Shown here: one piece after another, positions 24,201 through 32,440 of the stretch
Layout of the letters: each line of letters begins with the position of its first letter
Position numbering within the stretch: the stretch's first letter is position 1
Assembly (NCBI GenBank): GCA_026874595.1
Contig: CM049311.1
Span: 58,655,953-58,719,952, forward strand
DNA from: Sipunculus nudus
Taxonomy: Eukaryota; Annelida; Sipuncula; Golfingiida; Sipunculidae
Length of the DNA: 64,000 bases
Direction: 5' to 3'
Notes under the pieces: generated by a model
Seen by the model: the letters and a program-made list of their open reading frames with translations, nothing else
Told to the model about the DNA's origin: nothing
Database searches by the model: none
Program-made: the position numbers and the translations under genes

Positions 24201-27200
24201 ATTTTTTTAATTTTTACACCAGATAAGTAAATAAAATATAATAATATAATTTTCACATCAAGTTTATACCCCCCCACCTTCCACTACTCAGTGTTGCTTA
24301 GGGGAATCTTACAATAACATGCATAATTTAAGTTAAAATTTAAGATAAGAGATAATTAAAAAATAAAAATACTTAAAAGCATGAGCATTGACTAAGATAA
24401 TTAAGAGTCTGTTAATAGTGAACTGACCAGAGAAGTTTTCTTGTTTTATTCAAAGCTAAAAAGAAGCTTTAAGTTTCATCTCAAAAGGGTCATATTGAGT
24501 CACACATTTTTAGGACCATAGACAACTGATTAAGTAACTTTTGTTCAGGACTGCAAAGGCGCGGTCTCCATAGGATCTAGTTCTGGAGGCTGGTTGCTGA
24601 AGGAGCAGCTGGCTGTTGGATCTGAGACTCCTTAATGGCACATATGGGTACACAACCTCGGACAAATATACAGGAGCTAAACCGTTAACGCATTGATAGG
24701 TTAATGTTACATATTAACATTAAATATTAAGATCATAATTATCATGTCTTGTGAAACATTGTAGAGAATGAGGAATTAAAGGATTTTGAATTGAAGACAA
24801 GCCTGTCATATCACTCTTTTTTAAAAACACTTTTTAGCTCAGCTGACTCACAGTCATCTGAGCCATAGCAAACATTCTTTGTCTGTCATCCTTCCATTTG
24901 TCTTTTTGTCTGTCTGTCAGTTAAAGGCCTACCCTCTAGGATATATCATTCACAACAAGCTTAAGATGTGGGAGAAATCCATATCTGAGCGTACCATTGA
25001 CATAAAAGTTGTATCCCGGACCGATAAAACATGGTCTACAAATGGTGTTGTGTCTCAAATGGCTGGCAATGTTTATATCTCAAACACAACCAAACACATC
25101 ATTGCACACCCCATAGTCATCCTGCATACTTAAGCACTTGAAAATGACCAAATTGCAGTTCGAAATGGGGAAATATATATGAACAAAGTAGCTGATCAGA
25201 TTGCCACACCCTGTTCCATATTAATGGGTAGGATGCTTCATGTCAACCAATATTTCAGTTACTTGGTTTACAAGGTTATATAGACAACATAAGATGAAAT
25301 ATAATGCATGATATGGGTTTAACTGATTCCTGATTGAACTAGAGAGTTGGCCTTTAATTAACAAGACACAAATAGTATCTGCTGGACCTTGTAACTTCTA
25401 ACTGAAAACCCATGGAGGTCCATAAAAGTCTCCTTTGAAACCTGAAATAAGGTCACTGCGACCTATATCGTCTGAGCTATAAGGCTCATAAGTATGCTCT
25501 ATAATTATTAAAAAATTTATACTAAACTCCAGTATCTTAATAACTAATGTATTTATTGTAATGATTCTCTCAATGTGTATTGATCATGAAGTGTTTCATC
25601 AGTTCCTGAAGTTCGGTGGTGCAACCTTTATCTTTCTAATTTTTACAATTTTTTTCTATTTTTTGACTATAAAATCACAGTAATCATGTCACTTTCTCAG
25701 CTTTGGTTTAATATGTGTCCCGAAACCTGGTGTGTTTATTGATCATCAGCGGGTATCCGATAGTAATCACTTGTCCTTCTGTTCATCTGTCTGTCCGTTG
25801 GTCCATCCGTCCAATCATCCGCAAATTAGTTTCCAGATGATTACTCCAGTTTAGATTGACATATGGATTTCAAACTTGACTTATGTATGGCCCACTGCTA
25901 AAGTAAGAAACCTATTGATATTGGGGTCAAAGTTCAAAGGACTCATTACTCAAAAAAAAATTGTGGATGCATTTTAAGCCAAACTTTTCATCTCAAACCT
26001 TCCAACTTCCAGATATTGCTGACATGCCAATGGGAGAAGATTTTTATTTTTATTTTAACCTCAGCTGACTGTAAGTCAACTGAGGTATAGGAATGGCACT
26101 TTGTCAGTCATCCATCTGGCTGATGATCATTCTGCTCTAGTTAGACAGATTGGCTTCAATTTTGATTTATTAATGACCCACCACTTAAGTCAATTCATTT
26201 TGATTTTCAGGGTCCAGAGATCAAAGTTGAAGGTCACAGGAGCCACATCTTTAAAAAGATTGTGGATGCACTGCAAATCAAAATTTTCATCCCAAAATTT
26301 CCATCTTTCACACACGACTTACTGGCCCAAAGTGAGGATAGATTTTGAAGTAACCTAGTCAGAGGTCAAGGTCACTTTTTTAAAGAATGTACAATTATCT
26401 AAATGCCACAAGTTCAAGGATAATAAGTTCAAGATTCTTTATCACAAGGTCATTGGTTAAGGTCACAGGACTGTCATTCTAAAAAAAATTTTTTTTTAAT
26501 ATCCTTATAGACAAATTCAGCTGAGCGTCGAGACCCATGGGTCCCTAGTTTGGGTCAAAGATCAAGAACACAGAACCCATCAGTTAGTTTATTTACGATA
26601 AAACTGGTTTGGATTGACAGATTTGCTTCAAGCTTGTTTTATTAATGACCCTTAACTAATGTAAAATTAATTTTGATTTTAGGGTCCTGAAGTCAAAAGT
26701 GAAGGTCGCAGGACCCGCATCTTTAAAAAGATTGTGCATGCTTTGTATATCAAATGTTTCATCCAAAACCTTCCATCAGTCATGTATGGCTTACCTGCCA
26801 TATGTGAAAAGAAATCTGTAAATTTTTGGGTTACCTGGTCAGAGGTTAAGGTCAGTGGACCCACTATTTTTTATAAGACTGTCATGGAAATCCAAATAAT
26901 GTCAGTTCAAGGAAAGTAATTTTTAGCTCAGCTGACTTTCAGTCATGCTGGGCTATAGTGATGGGTCTTTGTCCGTCGTCCTTCCGGCCGGCCGTCCGGC
27001 CGTTAGCAGGGCACAAATTGTAACCGTAGGGGCTAGGGCCATGAACCCTATGCAGTCTTAGAGGTTATAAAAAGATCTCCTTGCAAACCTGAAATTAGGT
27101 CACTGCGACCTATATTCTCGAAGTTATGGGGTGTGTTTGCACCCCCCAGAAATAACTCTTTGAGACAAAATTTTCATCCCAAACCTTTCATCTTTCACAT

Positions 27201-30200
27201 ACAGCTCACCTACCAACAGGGGAAGAACCATAATTTTTTTGAGGTCAAAAGGTCAAAGGTCAAGGTCACAGGAGCCTCTTCTTTGAAAAGCCTGTGGATG
27301 CATTTTAAGCCAACCTTTTCATCCCAATTCTTTGATTTTTCACATATAGCTCACCTACTAAGTTGGAGAAGAATCCTATAGATTTTGAGGTCACAAGGTC
27401 AAAGGTCAGGGTCACAGGATCCACTTCTTTGAAAAGGTTGTGGACACATTTCAAGCTAGACTTTTCATTCCAAACCTTCCAGCACTGATATCGCTTCTCT
27501 GCCAACAGGGGAAAAGACCTGTTGATTTTGAGGTCAAAGGTCAAGTTCACAGCACCCACTTCTTGCGTGGAGTCATTTTCAGGCAAACTTTTCAATCTGT
27601 ACCTTCCATCTGTCATATATGGCTTACCTATCAATAAGGGAAGAAGCCTATTGATGTTGAGGTCAAAAAGTCAAAGGTCAAGGTCACAATATTTAATTGT
27701 TCTAAATGCTTGTGAGCATATTTCAAGTGTAACTGTTCAACCCAAACCTTCAGTCTTTCACATATGCCACATCTATGCATCACTCAGTTTGACTCAGACT
27801 TCATATTTATGGGTCTTTTTGCTTGAATAAATAACTTATTGATTTTGGGGTCAGCTGGTCAGCAGGTTAAAGGTTGCAGGTCAAAGTTATTAACCCATTG
27901 GTTGCCAAGTAATTACACCAGATTTAAGTGGTTAGTAGTTACCCATCATTTAGAAAGAATCCAGTTGATATATGGGCAAAAGGCCAAGGTCATAGGTCAG
28001 GGATGTTCACAATTACTTATTTTATAGACCATCTCTATTTTTCTTGTATATATAACCATCCCACTCCAGCTGGTACATCTCCCTGTGTGGCTGTAATTGT
28101 GAGTGACACTGGTGACATATGACTCCCTTTTGTACCAGCCTATTAAGTGATAAGGCTCAGTGATAAGTACCTTGTTACTTCATAACAAAAACACTGTTGT
28201 CAGAATGCTTCAGCCAGGCATTAAGACTATGAGAGTATAGTATTAAGGTTTAGCTACTGATTTATAAGATGATGGGAACATTTTGCAGTTTATTTTATGG
28301 AATCCTAGCAATAAACTTAGTTTCCTAGATATCTGAATATTTTAATATATATCACCACATATAAAAGCAAGTGTTAGTTCTCATAATATGTGGATGTGTA
28401 CCTTGATTTAGGATGGCCTTTTGATTTATTTCAAGACTCTTAGTCATGCTTTCTGCAATTCTTTTCTTTCAGGTTTGGCAGTTTACCTACCCTGCTGACC
28501 CCATTGAAAGCAAGGTGATAATAAAAAATATCGGACTTAGACTTTTTACAATCGCATATCTATAAATCTGATATGAGGGCCTGGACATGCCTTTTGAATT
28601 ATTTTGGGCATTCATTACTGGATAATTTGCCCCAGATTTGGTCTCTTATTGGAGAATGTGGAATATCGAATGTCATACTTGTCAGAAATCCATTATGTGT
28701 GCCAGTTAGCCACCTTAGAAATTCTTTCTTCAGTGCAGTTTCAGTAATTTTTCTTTAATGTTTGGTCCGATTTAGAGAATGTTTGTTGTCTGATTTCAGA
28801 CTTGTCAGAAGTCCAATATGGCCACCAGGCAACCTTCTTTTAATTCCTTTTGATCATATTATCTCAAGAACAGTTAAAGTGAATGCAGTTGGATGTATAT
28901 TTATGTAATCTTGTAAAGGATTGGGTCAAATATTTCTGAATAAATATTACCATCATTTATAAAAGTGCAGTACAGTTGGCTTGTATTGAATAAAAATTCA
29001 TACAGAAGCACCTGTTTCTCAATAATTCTTGCATGTATTTCCTTGATTTTTGCTATATATTTTGATCTTATATTTGCCCTTTGTGGGGTTCCCTTGAGAC
29101 TGACAGGTTTCAAGCAAGCTGTTGGAATAGTTCCTGATAGCTTAACAATGATGCATTTTCCTCAGACCATCAATTCACTGTGTTTTAACCAGACATAGGT
29201 GATATATATTTCTGTTGTCATAGAAAATTTTCAACAAATTGGCAAATTGGTTCTTCAAAATTTGACTGGAAGTTGTGAATCTCAGTCCATGATGTCACAG
29301 GTCATGCTTGGCAGCTGAGCGTCATGACCCATGGGTCACTTGTTTTTTTAAGGTTCTTGGTCACAAGGTCATGAGTCAAGTCTTATGACCAACATTTTGA
29401 AAAAGCTCATAAAATTAACCTTATAGATAAATTGAGCTGAGCGTTTAGACCCATGGGTCCCTAATAATAAGTTTATAGGAAAATGACTTCAATATATATT
29501 TTCATATCTTCAAAGTACAGTTATCTGCATGTGGACAAGCCATGTAGTTGGCATTTCAGACTATGTATGCATATGTTGTATTTGCAGCACAATAACATTT
29601 AGTTTGTGCTTAAAAAAAGGGAAGATAAATATAATTTTTTCATGTTTTTATTCATTTTTTCCAAAGCAAGTCAAGTGTTCTCTTTGTTTTGGGTAATTTG
29701 CCATTGGCAGGCCTGCTTTAGTTTGTACTTGTTTTGGGTAATTTGCCATTGGCAGGCCTGCTTTAGTTTGTAATTGTTTGGGGTTAGGTGCCATTGGCAG
29801 GCCTGCTTTAGTTTGTACTTGTTTTGGGTAATTTGCCATTGGCAGGCCTGCTTTAGTTTGTACTTGTTTTGGGTAATTTGCCATTGGCAGGCCTGCTTTA
29901 GTTTGTACTTGTTTTGGGTAATTTGCCATTAGCAGGCCTGCTTTAGTTTGTACTTGTTTTGGGTAATTTGCCATTGGCAGGCCTGCTTTAGTTTGTACTT
30001 GTTTTGGGTAATTTGCCATTGGCAGGCCTGCTTTAGTTTGTACTTGTTTTGGGTAATTTGCCATTGGCAGGCCTGCTATAGTTTGTAATTGTTTGGGGTT
30101 AGGTGCCATTGGCAGGCCTGCTTTAGTTTGTACTTGTTTTGGGTAATTTGCCATTGGCAGGCCTGCTTTAGTTTGTACTTGTTTTGGGTAATTTGCCATT

Positions 30201-30688
30201 GGCAGGCCTGCTTTAGTTTGTACTTATTTTGGGTAATTTGCCATTGGCAGGCCTGCTTTAGTTTGTACTTGTTTTGGGTAATTTGCCATTGGCAGGCCTG
30301 CTTTAGTTTGTACTTGTTTTGGGCAATTTGCCATTGGCAGGCCTGCTTTAGTTTGTAATTGTTTGGGGTTAGGTGCCATTGGCAGGCCTGCTTTAGTTTG
30401 TACTTGTTTTGGGTAATTTGCCATTGGCAGGCCTGCTTTAGTTTGTACTTATTTGGGGTTAGGTGCCATTGGCAGGCCTGCTTTAGTTTGTACTTGTTTA
30501 GGGTTAGGTGCCATTGGCAGGCCTGCTTTAGTTTGTACTTGTTTTGGGTAACTTGTCATTGGCAGGCCTGCTTCAGTTTGTTAAGTTGTTTTTATGTATT
30601 GCAGATTGCTGATTGTGCCTGGGACCAAAAAGTACAAATCTATCACCCACAATGCCTTGCACCACAGATACAGAAGCAGCCACCATAG
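8490..30688 (+). CDS. PEX7: PEX7, peroxisomal PTS2 receptor (WD40), spliced, 5' incomplete
   Basis: PEX7 is a cytosolic WD40 beta-propeller that binds the N-terminal PTS2 signal of peroxisomal matrix proteins and, with the long PEX5 isoform in animals, brings them to the peroxisomal docking complex. Eight exons are visible: 8490-8662, 15696-15731, 17543-17620, 18283-18391, 20010-20233, 23003-23058, 23658-23757 and 30605-30688. Every junction has AG/GT borders and the phases join without a stop, giving 286 codons before TAG. The full vertebrate protein is about 320 residues, so one exon of about 40 codons is missing upstream. Diagnostic PEX7 segments seen are [65 protein letters not shown]-like (VLSCDWCKY), [27 protein letters not shown] and IADCAWDQ. 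Six WD repeats are recognisable. No promoter is in the window. No frameshift or stop was found, so the gene looks functional. Confidence 0.95.
9117..9222 (+). repeat. Left half of an A1 copy split by gypsy element 1
   Basis: Contains the A1 unit end GTACCTTAACTTTTGCCCAA, then CCTGTAAGTACTGTAGAT, and stops at TTTTCACAGTAT. The same unit resumes at 14012 with GTATGTACACAG. The two halves are contiguous in intact copies such as 2311-2370. Confidence 0.75.
9223..11537 (-). pseudogene. pol: Gypsy element 1 pol: protease, RT, RNase H (3' truncated)
   Basis: The open frame is continuous on the minus strand from the stop codon of gag (11538-11540) down to 9223 and then runs into host repeat. In order it shows an aspartic protease with [12 protein letters not shown], a reverse transcriptase with [30 protein letters not shown] and [12 protein letters not shown], and an RNase H with [16 protein letters not shown] and TDHRAL. 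The RT active-site motif reads YVDY where the family has YVDD: codon TAT at 9987-9989 instead of GAT, a single G-to-T change on the coding strand. Loss of this metal-binding aspartate should abolish polymerase activity. Gag and pol are in the same frame with one TAG between them. Confidence 0.9.
11538..12215 (-). pseudogene. gag: Gypsy element 1 gag, C-terminal part with two zinc knuckles
   Basis: The minus-strand frame encodes the capsid C-terminal region (around [11 protein letters not shown]), an Arg/Pro/Ser-rich linker, and two CCHC-type knuckles: [13 protein letters not shown] (CX2CX3HX4C, one residue short of canonical) and [14 protein letters not shown] (canonical CX2CX4HX4C). The frame ends at VMFK-TAG, and the pol frame continues directly after the TAG. 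The frame is open upstream of 12116 as far as about 12210, where inserted sequence begins. Confidence 0.85.
12216..12704. repeat. Insertion of about 490 bp in gag, including a 74-bp hairpin
   Basis: Gag coding similarity stops at about 12215 and resumes at about 12705 in another frame. At one end the insertion holds a perfect 13-bp inverted repeat, TATTTTAAAGGGG (12631-12643) and CCCCTTTAAAATA (12692-12704), that could fold as a hairpin. The rest (12216-12630) is non-coding and shares several short blocks with 44430-44720 (GTAAACACAG, then CCATAACAAGG/TCATATCAAGA, then GGAGGTCC/AGAGGTCC). Its class is unknown and the exact edges are uncertain. Confidence 0.55.
12705..13036 (-). pseudogene. 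gag: Gypsy element 1 gag, N-terminal part
   Basis: The minus-strand ATG at 13036 begins [10 protein letters not shown] and continues through [17 protein letters not shown] and [14 protein letters not shown], typical of Ty3/gypsy gag (capsid-like) proteins. The frame reads RFARKGQR and then runs into the insertion. The start at 13036 is preferred over upstream in-frame codons because it lies about 55 nt inside the LTR edge, after the primer-binding region. Confidence 0.8.
13073..13090 (-). promoter_or_regulatory. Candidate primer-binding site of gypsy element 1
   Basis: On the minus strand, TTGGTGGAGATCCGG directly follows the LTR end ...TAACACA. Primer-binding sites begin TGG because they pair with the CCA end of a tRNA. 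The tRNA species was not assigned. Confidence 0.5.
13091..14011 (-). repeat. 5' LTR of gypsy element 1 (about 921 bp)
   Basis: In element orientation it starts TGTTATGTGG (at 14011) and ends TGTAACACA (at 13091). These are TG...CA borders with short inverted TGTTA/TAACA ends. The inner edge abuts the candidate primer-binding site and the outer edge abuts resumed A1 repeat beginning GTATGTACACAG. With no second LTR to compare, the borders rest on this context. Confidence 0.65.
14012..14320 (+). repeat. Right half of the A1 copy split by gypsy element 1
   Basis: Resumes the A1 unit with GTATGTACACAGAAGG, then CTGAAATTTGAAAATAAAAG, GGCTAGTTATTGAAATTTTT, GGCTCTTGTTGTATTCC and CTGTAGGTCATTCAGTGCA, as at 2400-2510. 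It ends in CT-rich sequence and a poly-C run (about 14295-14309). Confidence 0.8.
14499..15520 (+). mobile_element. Helentron-like element, family B, three tandem units of 299 bp
   Basis: The 5' end TTTTTAGTCCTCAGCC holds the hairpin TCAGCC-CTTA-GGCTGA, followed by GTCC/ATCC/GTCT short repeats. Three tandem units of about 299 bp follow (GGGATAT landmarks at about 14592, 14891 and 15190). The 3' end has GGCTGAGG (15482-15489, inverse of CCTCAGCC), then the hairpin TCAGC-TTCT-GCTGA (15497-15510), then TATT and CTAGTT ending at 15520. Two units carry GGGGGCGCCACCT. There is no coding capacity. The architecture parallels family A although the sequence differs. It lies in PEX7 intron 1. Confidence 0.7.
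15696..15731 (+). CDS. PEX7: PEX7 visible exon 2 (36-nt microexon)
   Basis: A 12-codon exon encoding [12 protein letters not shown] in phase 0/0, with acceptor TTTCTTTTCCAG and donor GAG/GTGAGA. It bridges QLWDIAQAK and VYSVDWSQ exactly as the corresponding residues do in other PEX7 proteins, where a short KEH-containing strand precedes [10 protein letters not shown]. It is too short for an ORF scan and was found from the protein context. Confidence 0.92.
16050..17060 (+). mobile_element. Degraded CR1/L2-type LINE 3' remnant
   Basis: Fragments of the RT C-terminal region are readable across frameshifts. They include a [15 protein letters not shown] segment, [47 protein letters not shown] and [15 protein letters not shown]. 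These match the conserved tail of CR1/L2-superfamily ORF2 (AYKALNGLAPxYLS ... LWNSLP type). The 3' end GAGCGCTTTATAAATG at about 17033-17048 is the usual sort of LINE tail. Many stops make it long dead. It lies in PEX7 between visible exons 2 and 3. Confidence 0.75.
17061..17542. other. Intron remainder, nothing recognised
   Basis: Intronic sequence between the LINE tail and PEX7 visible exon 3. No repeat ends or coding similarity were seen. The last 12 nt form a reasonable pyrimidine tract and acceptor (TTTTTATTTCAG). Confidence 0.5.
17543..17620 (+). CDS. PEX7: PEX7 visible exon 3
   Basis: 26 codons, phase 0/0, encoding [20 protein letters not shown] followed by DKTIKL. The acceptor is TATTTCAG and the donor CTG/GTCAGT. 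The WD at the repeat end is completed by TGGGAT of the next exon. Confidence 0.95.
17621..18282. other. PEX7 intron, nothing recognised
   Basis: 662 bp of unique-looking intronic DNA. No mobile element end or coding similarity was seen. Confidence 0.5.
18283..18391 (+). CDS. PEX7: PEX7 visible exon 4
   Basis: Phase 0 in and phase 1 out, with donor CAG/GTGAGT. Encodes [20 protein letters not shown] and then [16 protein letters not shown]. This segment is highly characteristic of PEX7 ([16 protein letters not shown]). Confidence 0.96.
18392..19862. other. PEX7 intron, nothing recognised
   Basis: About 1.5 kb of AT-rich intron. No repeat family, RNA gene or coding similarity was recognised before the short tandem array at 19863. 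Confidence 0.5.
19863..20009 (+). repeat. Short tandem array (about 34-40 bp x 4) ending in a splice acceptor
   Basis: Four degenerate units of the form TTCAGAATGACTTGAGGACT followed by TGxxTTTCxxTATA run up to the exon. Each unit begins TTCAG or TTCAC. The last TTCAG (20005-20009) is the acceptor used by PEX7 visible exon 5, so the array duplicates the acceptor motif upstream of the true one. Confidence 0.8.
20010..20233 (+). CDS. PEX7: PEX7 visible exon 5
   Basis: Enters in phase 1 and leaves in phase 0 with donor AAG/GTGAGT. Encodes (G)[57 protein letters not shown] and [14 protein letters not shown]. It contributes most of WD repeats 4 and 5. Confidence 0.96.
20234..23002. other. PEX7 intron with small repeats only
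   Basis: No gene seen. Present are an inverted repeat AATTGGGATGT ... ACATCCCAAAATT (about 20533-20565), a CA microsatellite (about 21229-21275) and a TA-rich run (about 22305-22360). No transposon end was recognised. Confidence 0.5.
21229..21275 (+). repeat. CA/TG dinucleotide microsatellite
   Basis: ACACAC runs interrupted once by ACCCTC, inside a PEX7 intron. Confidence 0.9.
23003..23058 (+). CDS. PEX7: PEX7 visible exon 6
   Basis: Phase 0 in and phase 2 out, with donor AG/GTATGT. Encodes [18 protein letters not shown] plus two bases of Arg. The residue before SPF is Cys where vertebrate PEX7 has Phe. The rest matches the SPFHASVLA..SYDFTVR block of the family. Confidence 0.94.
23059..23657. 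other. PEX7 intron, nothing recognised
   Basis: 599 bp of intron with no repeat or coding similarity seen. It ends in the acceptor TTTAATTTTAG. Confidence 0.5.
23658..23757 (+). CDS. PEX7: PEX7 visible exon 7
   Basis: Phase 2 in and phase 0 out, with donor CAG/GTGAGA. Encodes (R)[19 protein letters not shown] and [14 protein letters not shown]. The EHHTEF...GLDF block is diagnostic of PEX7. Confidence 0.96.
24225..24790 (-). mobile_element. CR1/L2-type LINE 3' end, minus strand
   Basis: On the minus strand a clean frame reads [20 protein letters not shown], then [13 protein letters not shown] and [12 protein letters not shown], the conserved C-terminal signature of CR1/L2-like ORF2 (NGLAPxYLS ... 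LRS ... R..T.SYGDRAFSV). The 3' region (24245-24345) is nearly the same as 59775-59870, including CAGTGTTGCT and TTACAATAACATGCATAATT on the plus strand. Only the last few hundred bases survive, so it is a 5'-truncated insertion. It is antisense within the last PEX7 intron. Confidence 0.78.
24831..26550 (+). mobile_element. Helentron-like elements, subfamily A2, nested or tandem copies
   Basis: The 5' end TTTTTAGCTCAGCTGACT...AGTCATCTGAGCCATAG at 24831 is followed by GTCTGTCTGTC repeats. The interior has landmarks ACCTGAAATAAGGTCACTGC and a GGTGGTGCAACCT element (about 25616). A second 5' end (CCTCAGCTGACTGTAAGTCAACTGAGG) appears at about 26059. A single 3' end TCAGCTGAGC ... GACCCATGGGTC CCTAGTT closes at 26550. 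The ends are those of A1 but the interior is unrelated to A1 and rich in AGGTCA half-sites. Non-coding. Confidence 0.65.
26921..28040 (+). mobile_element. Subfamily A2 copy with AGGTCA-rich array, 3' truncated
   Basis: The 5' end TTTTAGCTCAGCTGACTTTC is followed by a GTCC/GTCG microsatellite. Units of about 140-160 bp follow, each with a run of AGGTCA half-sites, TTTGAAAAG, TGGATGCATTTTAAGC and TTTTCATCCCAA. The 3' hairpin is not found at the end of the array. The nearest 3' ends are at 29345 and 29466, and separate fragments seem more likely because a candidate exon lies between. Confidence 0.6.
27242..27268 (+). promoter_or_regulatory. Cluster of AGGTCA half-sites (DR2, DR1, DR0) inside A2 array
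   Basis: AGGTCA occurs at 27242-27247, 27250-27255, 27257-27262 and 27263-27268, giving spacings of 2, 1 and 0. AGGTCA-N-AGGTCA (DR1) is the consensus of RXR, PPAR and HNF4 sites in animals. The pattern is built into the repeat unit (see 27388-27408, 27531-27543 and 42458-42470). Binding or any role in PEX7 expression is unproven. Confidence 0.4.
28473..28514 (+). other. Candidate 42-nt cassette exon of PEX7
   Basis: Strong pyrimidine tract CTTTTCTTTCAG, then 14 open codons [14 protein letters not shown], then donor AAG/GTGATA. It is in phase 0/0, so it could be included between visible exons 7 and 8 without changing the frame. Known animal PEX7 proteins pass directly from the GLDF...Q block to (V/I)ADC.W, so inclusion would insert 14 residues into the last WD repeat. 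It may be a cryptic or minor exon, or chance. Confidence 0.35.
29290..29466 (+). mobile_element. Two A-family 3' termini in tandem
   Basis: One terminus (GCAGCTGAGC ... GACCCATGGGTC ACTTGTT) ends at 29345. About 120 bp matching the A2 tail follow (TCACAAGGTCAT, TTATAGATAAATT), then a second terminus GAGCTGAGC ... GACCCATGGGTC CCTAAT at about 29466. They mirror the tandem 3' ends at 8246 and 8296. Confidence 0.6.
29685..30580 (+). repeat. 45-bp minisatellite, about 20 copies, next to PEX7 last exon
   Basis: The unit is CCATTGGCAGGCCTGCTTTA followed by GTTTGTACTTGTTTTGGGTA and ATTTG, exactly 45 bp. CCATTGGCAG recurs at 29701, 29746, 29791 and so on every 45 bp to 30511. Two variants alternate irregularly: TTTTGGGTAATTTG (common) and TTTGGGGTTAGGTG (after 29746, 30061, 30331, 30421 and 30466). 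Because 45 is a multiple of three, both strands show long repetitive open frames. These are by-products. The array ends about 24 bp before the last PEX7 exon and so supplies much of its acceptor environment. Confidence 0.95.
30605..30688 (+). CDS. PEX7: PEX7 visible exon 8 (last, with stop)
   Basis: The acceptor is TTTTTATGTATTGCAG, phase 0, with stop TAG at 30686-30688. Encodes [20 protein letters not shown] followed by QIQKQPP. It matches the C-terminal (V/I)ADC.WD...IY.P.CL block of PEX7. No AATAAA was seen in the following 600 bp, so the polyadenylation site is not assigned. Confidence 0.95.
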   Translation: MADCAWDQKVQIYHPQCLAPQIQKQPP

Positions 30689-31735
30689 TTGTATTTTAAT
30701 TTTAAATCTTCTCAGAAGAGTAGGAATAGTGACAGTTGTATTCATCATTTTATAACTATTTTGCTATCATTGATAATTCCCAATATTGAACATACATGTA
30801 TACCTTTAAAATAATTTTACCTACAATGAAAATCAGTCAACATTCAGAGGTCTTACAATCATGGGCATGCATAATATTCCTGGAGAAGTCCTTGATTATC
30901 AGGCTGATATCCATAGTGTATAAAATGGTGTTGCAGTAATCGTTTATGCAGATCTCAGTATCAATATAAATTTCTTACCATTATAGATTGTTATACCTTG
31001 TATAAATTAAGAAGTACTTACATTCATTATTTGTACTTTAAATTGCTATCTATGGTGGTTAAAGCAGTAATGTCATCTTTATTATAACTGTTGTTGGTGC
31101 CACTCGGCCTTTGTCAAAGAACTCCTGATGGTTAAATCAGTGATGTCAATGTTAAATTGCTATCTATGGTGGTTAAAGCACATGATGTCATCTATATTAA
31201 AACTGTTGATGGTGCCACTGAGCCTTTGTCACAGATTTTCTGGTGAGTAAGTCAGTGATCTTATTGTAAAATTGCTATATCTGTGGTGGTTAAAGCAGTG
31301 ATGTCATTTGTTTGTATATATAAATAAGGCTGCTCGTGAGAACAATATATTCACATTCAACATTCATAGTGATACCCTCATATTTATTATAGCCTGTGCA
31401 TACAATATATTAAGCAGTATGGAGATAAGGAGTTGCATTATTTTTTCTAAAATTTCTTGGTATTATTTCATATTATTTATAAACTTTCATATTATTGTAT
31501 CTGCCAAAAAAAAAGTTTTGTGGATACAATGTTTTAACTGGGTTCTGCCCCTGCCACATTCCTTTCCGGTGAACTCCTCTGAGACCACTTGACCAATTTT
31601 TCTGAAATTTAACCCCAAAATCAGGTCACATGTTAACTAGTGCCTAACCATTTTGTGTTGACCACTGACTTCTCCACTCTGCAGTGCTTCCATCTCTGCA
31701 TCTCTTTTCACATAATAACTCTCATATCTTCGCAC
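30689..31735. other. Downstream of PEX7; a three-copy tandem of about 115 bp
   Basis: No gene seen. Around 31036-31300 a unit with AATTGCTATCTATGGTGG, TTAAAGCA..GATGTCATC and TGGTGCCACTxxGCCTTTGTC occurs three times (AATTGCTAT at about 31041, 31155 and 31270). Part of this interval is probably the PEX7 3' UTR. Confidence 0.6.
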
Positions 31736-32440
31736 TCGTTTGACCAATAGGATTGAAACTGTGCACCAGTGTAGCTCTTTGATAGCTATATATCATACAA
31801 AAAGCTGGTGGCACCACCTGCAACCATTTTCGTACAGTATCCATCTGTTTGTCTGCCATTGGTTAAAAATCATGCTGCAGACATCATGCTTATATCTCTA
31901 GACTGGTAAGACATATTGGCCTGAAATTATGGATGTGTATAGATCTTACATAGTTCTTTATCATACGAAAATACTTGTGGTGCCACCTGCAACCATTTTT
32001 GCACAGCTTCCTTCTTTTTGTCTGATGTGGGATAAAATCACTTATATCTCAGCATTGGTTGACTTATCTGCCTTAAATTTTGCATATGGACAAATCTTGG
32101 ATACCTTTCTCAATATTGTGGCAGGAGGCGCCACCTACATTCACGTTTACACTGCAGAAATCCATGCTAATATGTCAGGACTGGCTTGACGTATCAGCCT
32201 GGTATTTAAGCTCTAGCTGTATAGCTTATACTCATTTCGTGGCCCAACTTACAACCATTTTTGCACGGTGTCCATCTGTTCATCTGCCTAGGATAAAAAT
32301 CACACGTATCTCAGCAGTGGTTTGATTTATCCACCTGAAAGTTTGCATATGTATACATCTTTGATAGCTTTTTCTTTCAAATAACAGTTGGCACCACCTA
32401 CAGTCATGTTTATGTGGCAGACATCCAACCTAATATGCAA
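31736..32440 (+). repeat. Diverged tandem array with GGTGGCACCACCT-type motif
   Basis: About five units of 110-170 bp share GCCACCTGCAACCATTTT, GCACAGTGTCCATCTG, TATCTCAGCACTGGTTTGA and GTATAGATCTTTGATAG blocks, seen near 31810, 31982, 32129, 32242 and 32391. The same units, more diverged, recur at 41320-41650. No ends were defined. Confidence 0.65.

Noticed and set aside
29648-30424. Minus-strand ORFs of 183 and 66 aa with a 15-residue repeat ([15 protein letters not shown]), and plus-strand counterparts
   Set aside because: They are a consequence of a 45-bp period in a minisatellite inside a PEX7 intron. Both strands are open, a stop splits the minus frame at about 30220, and there is no promoter or splice evidence.
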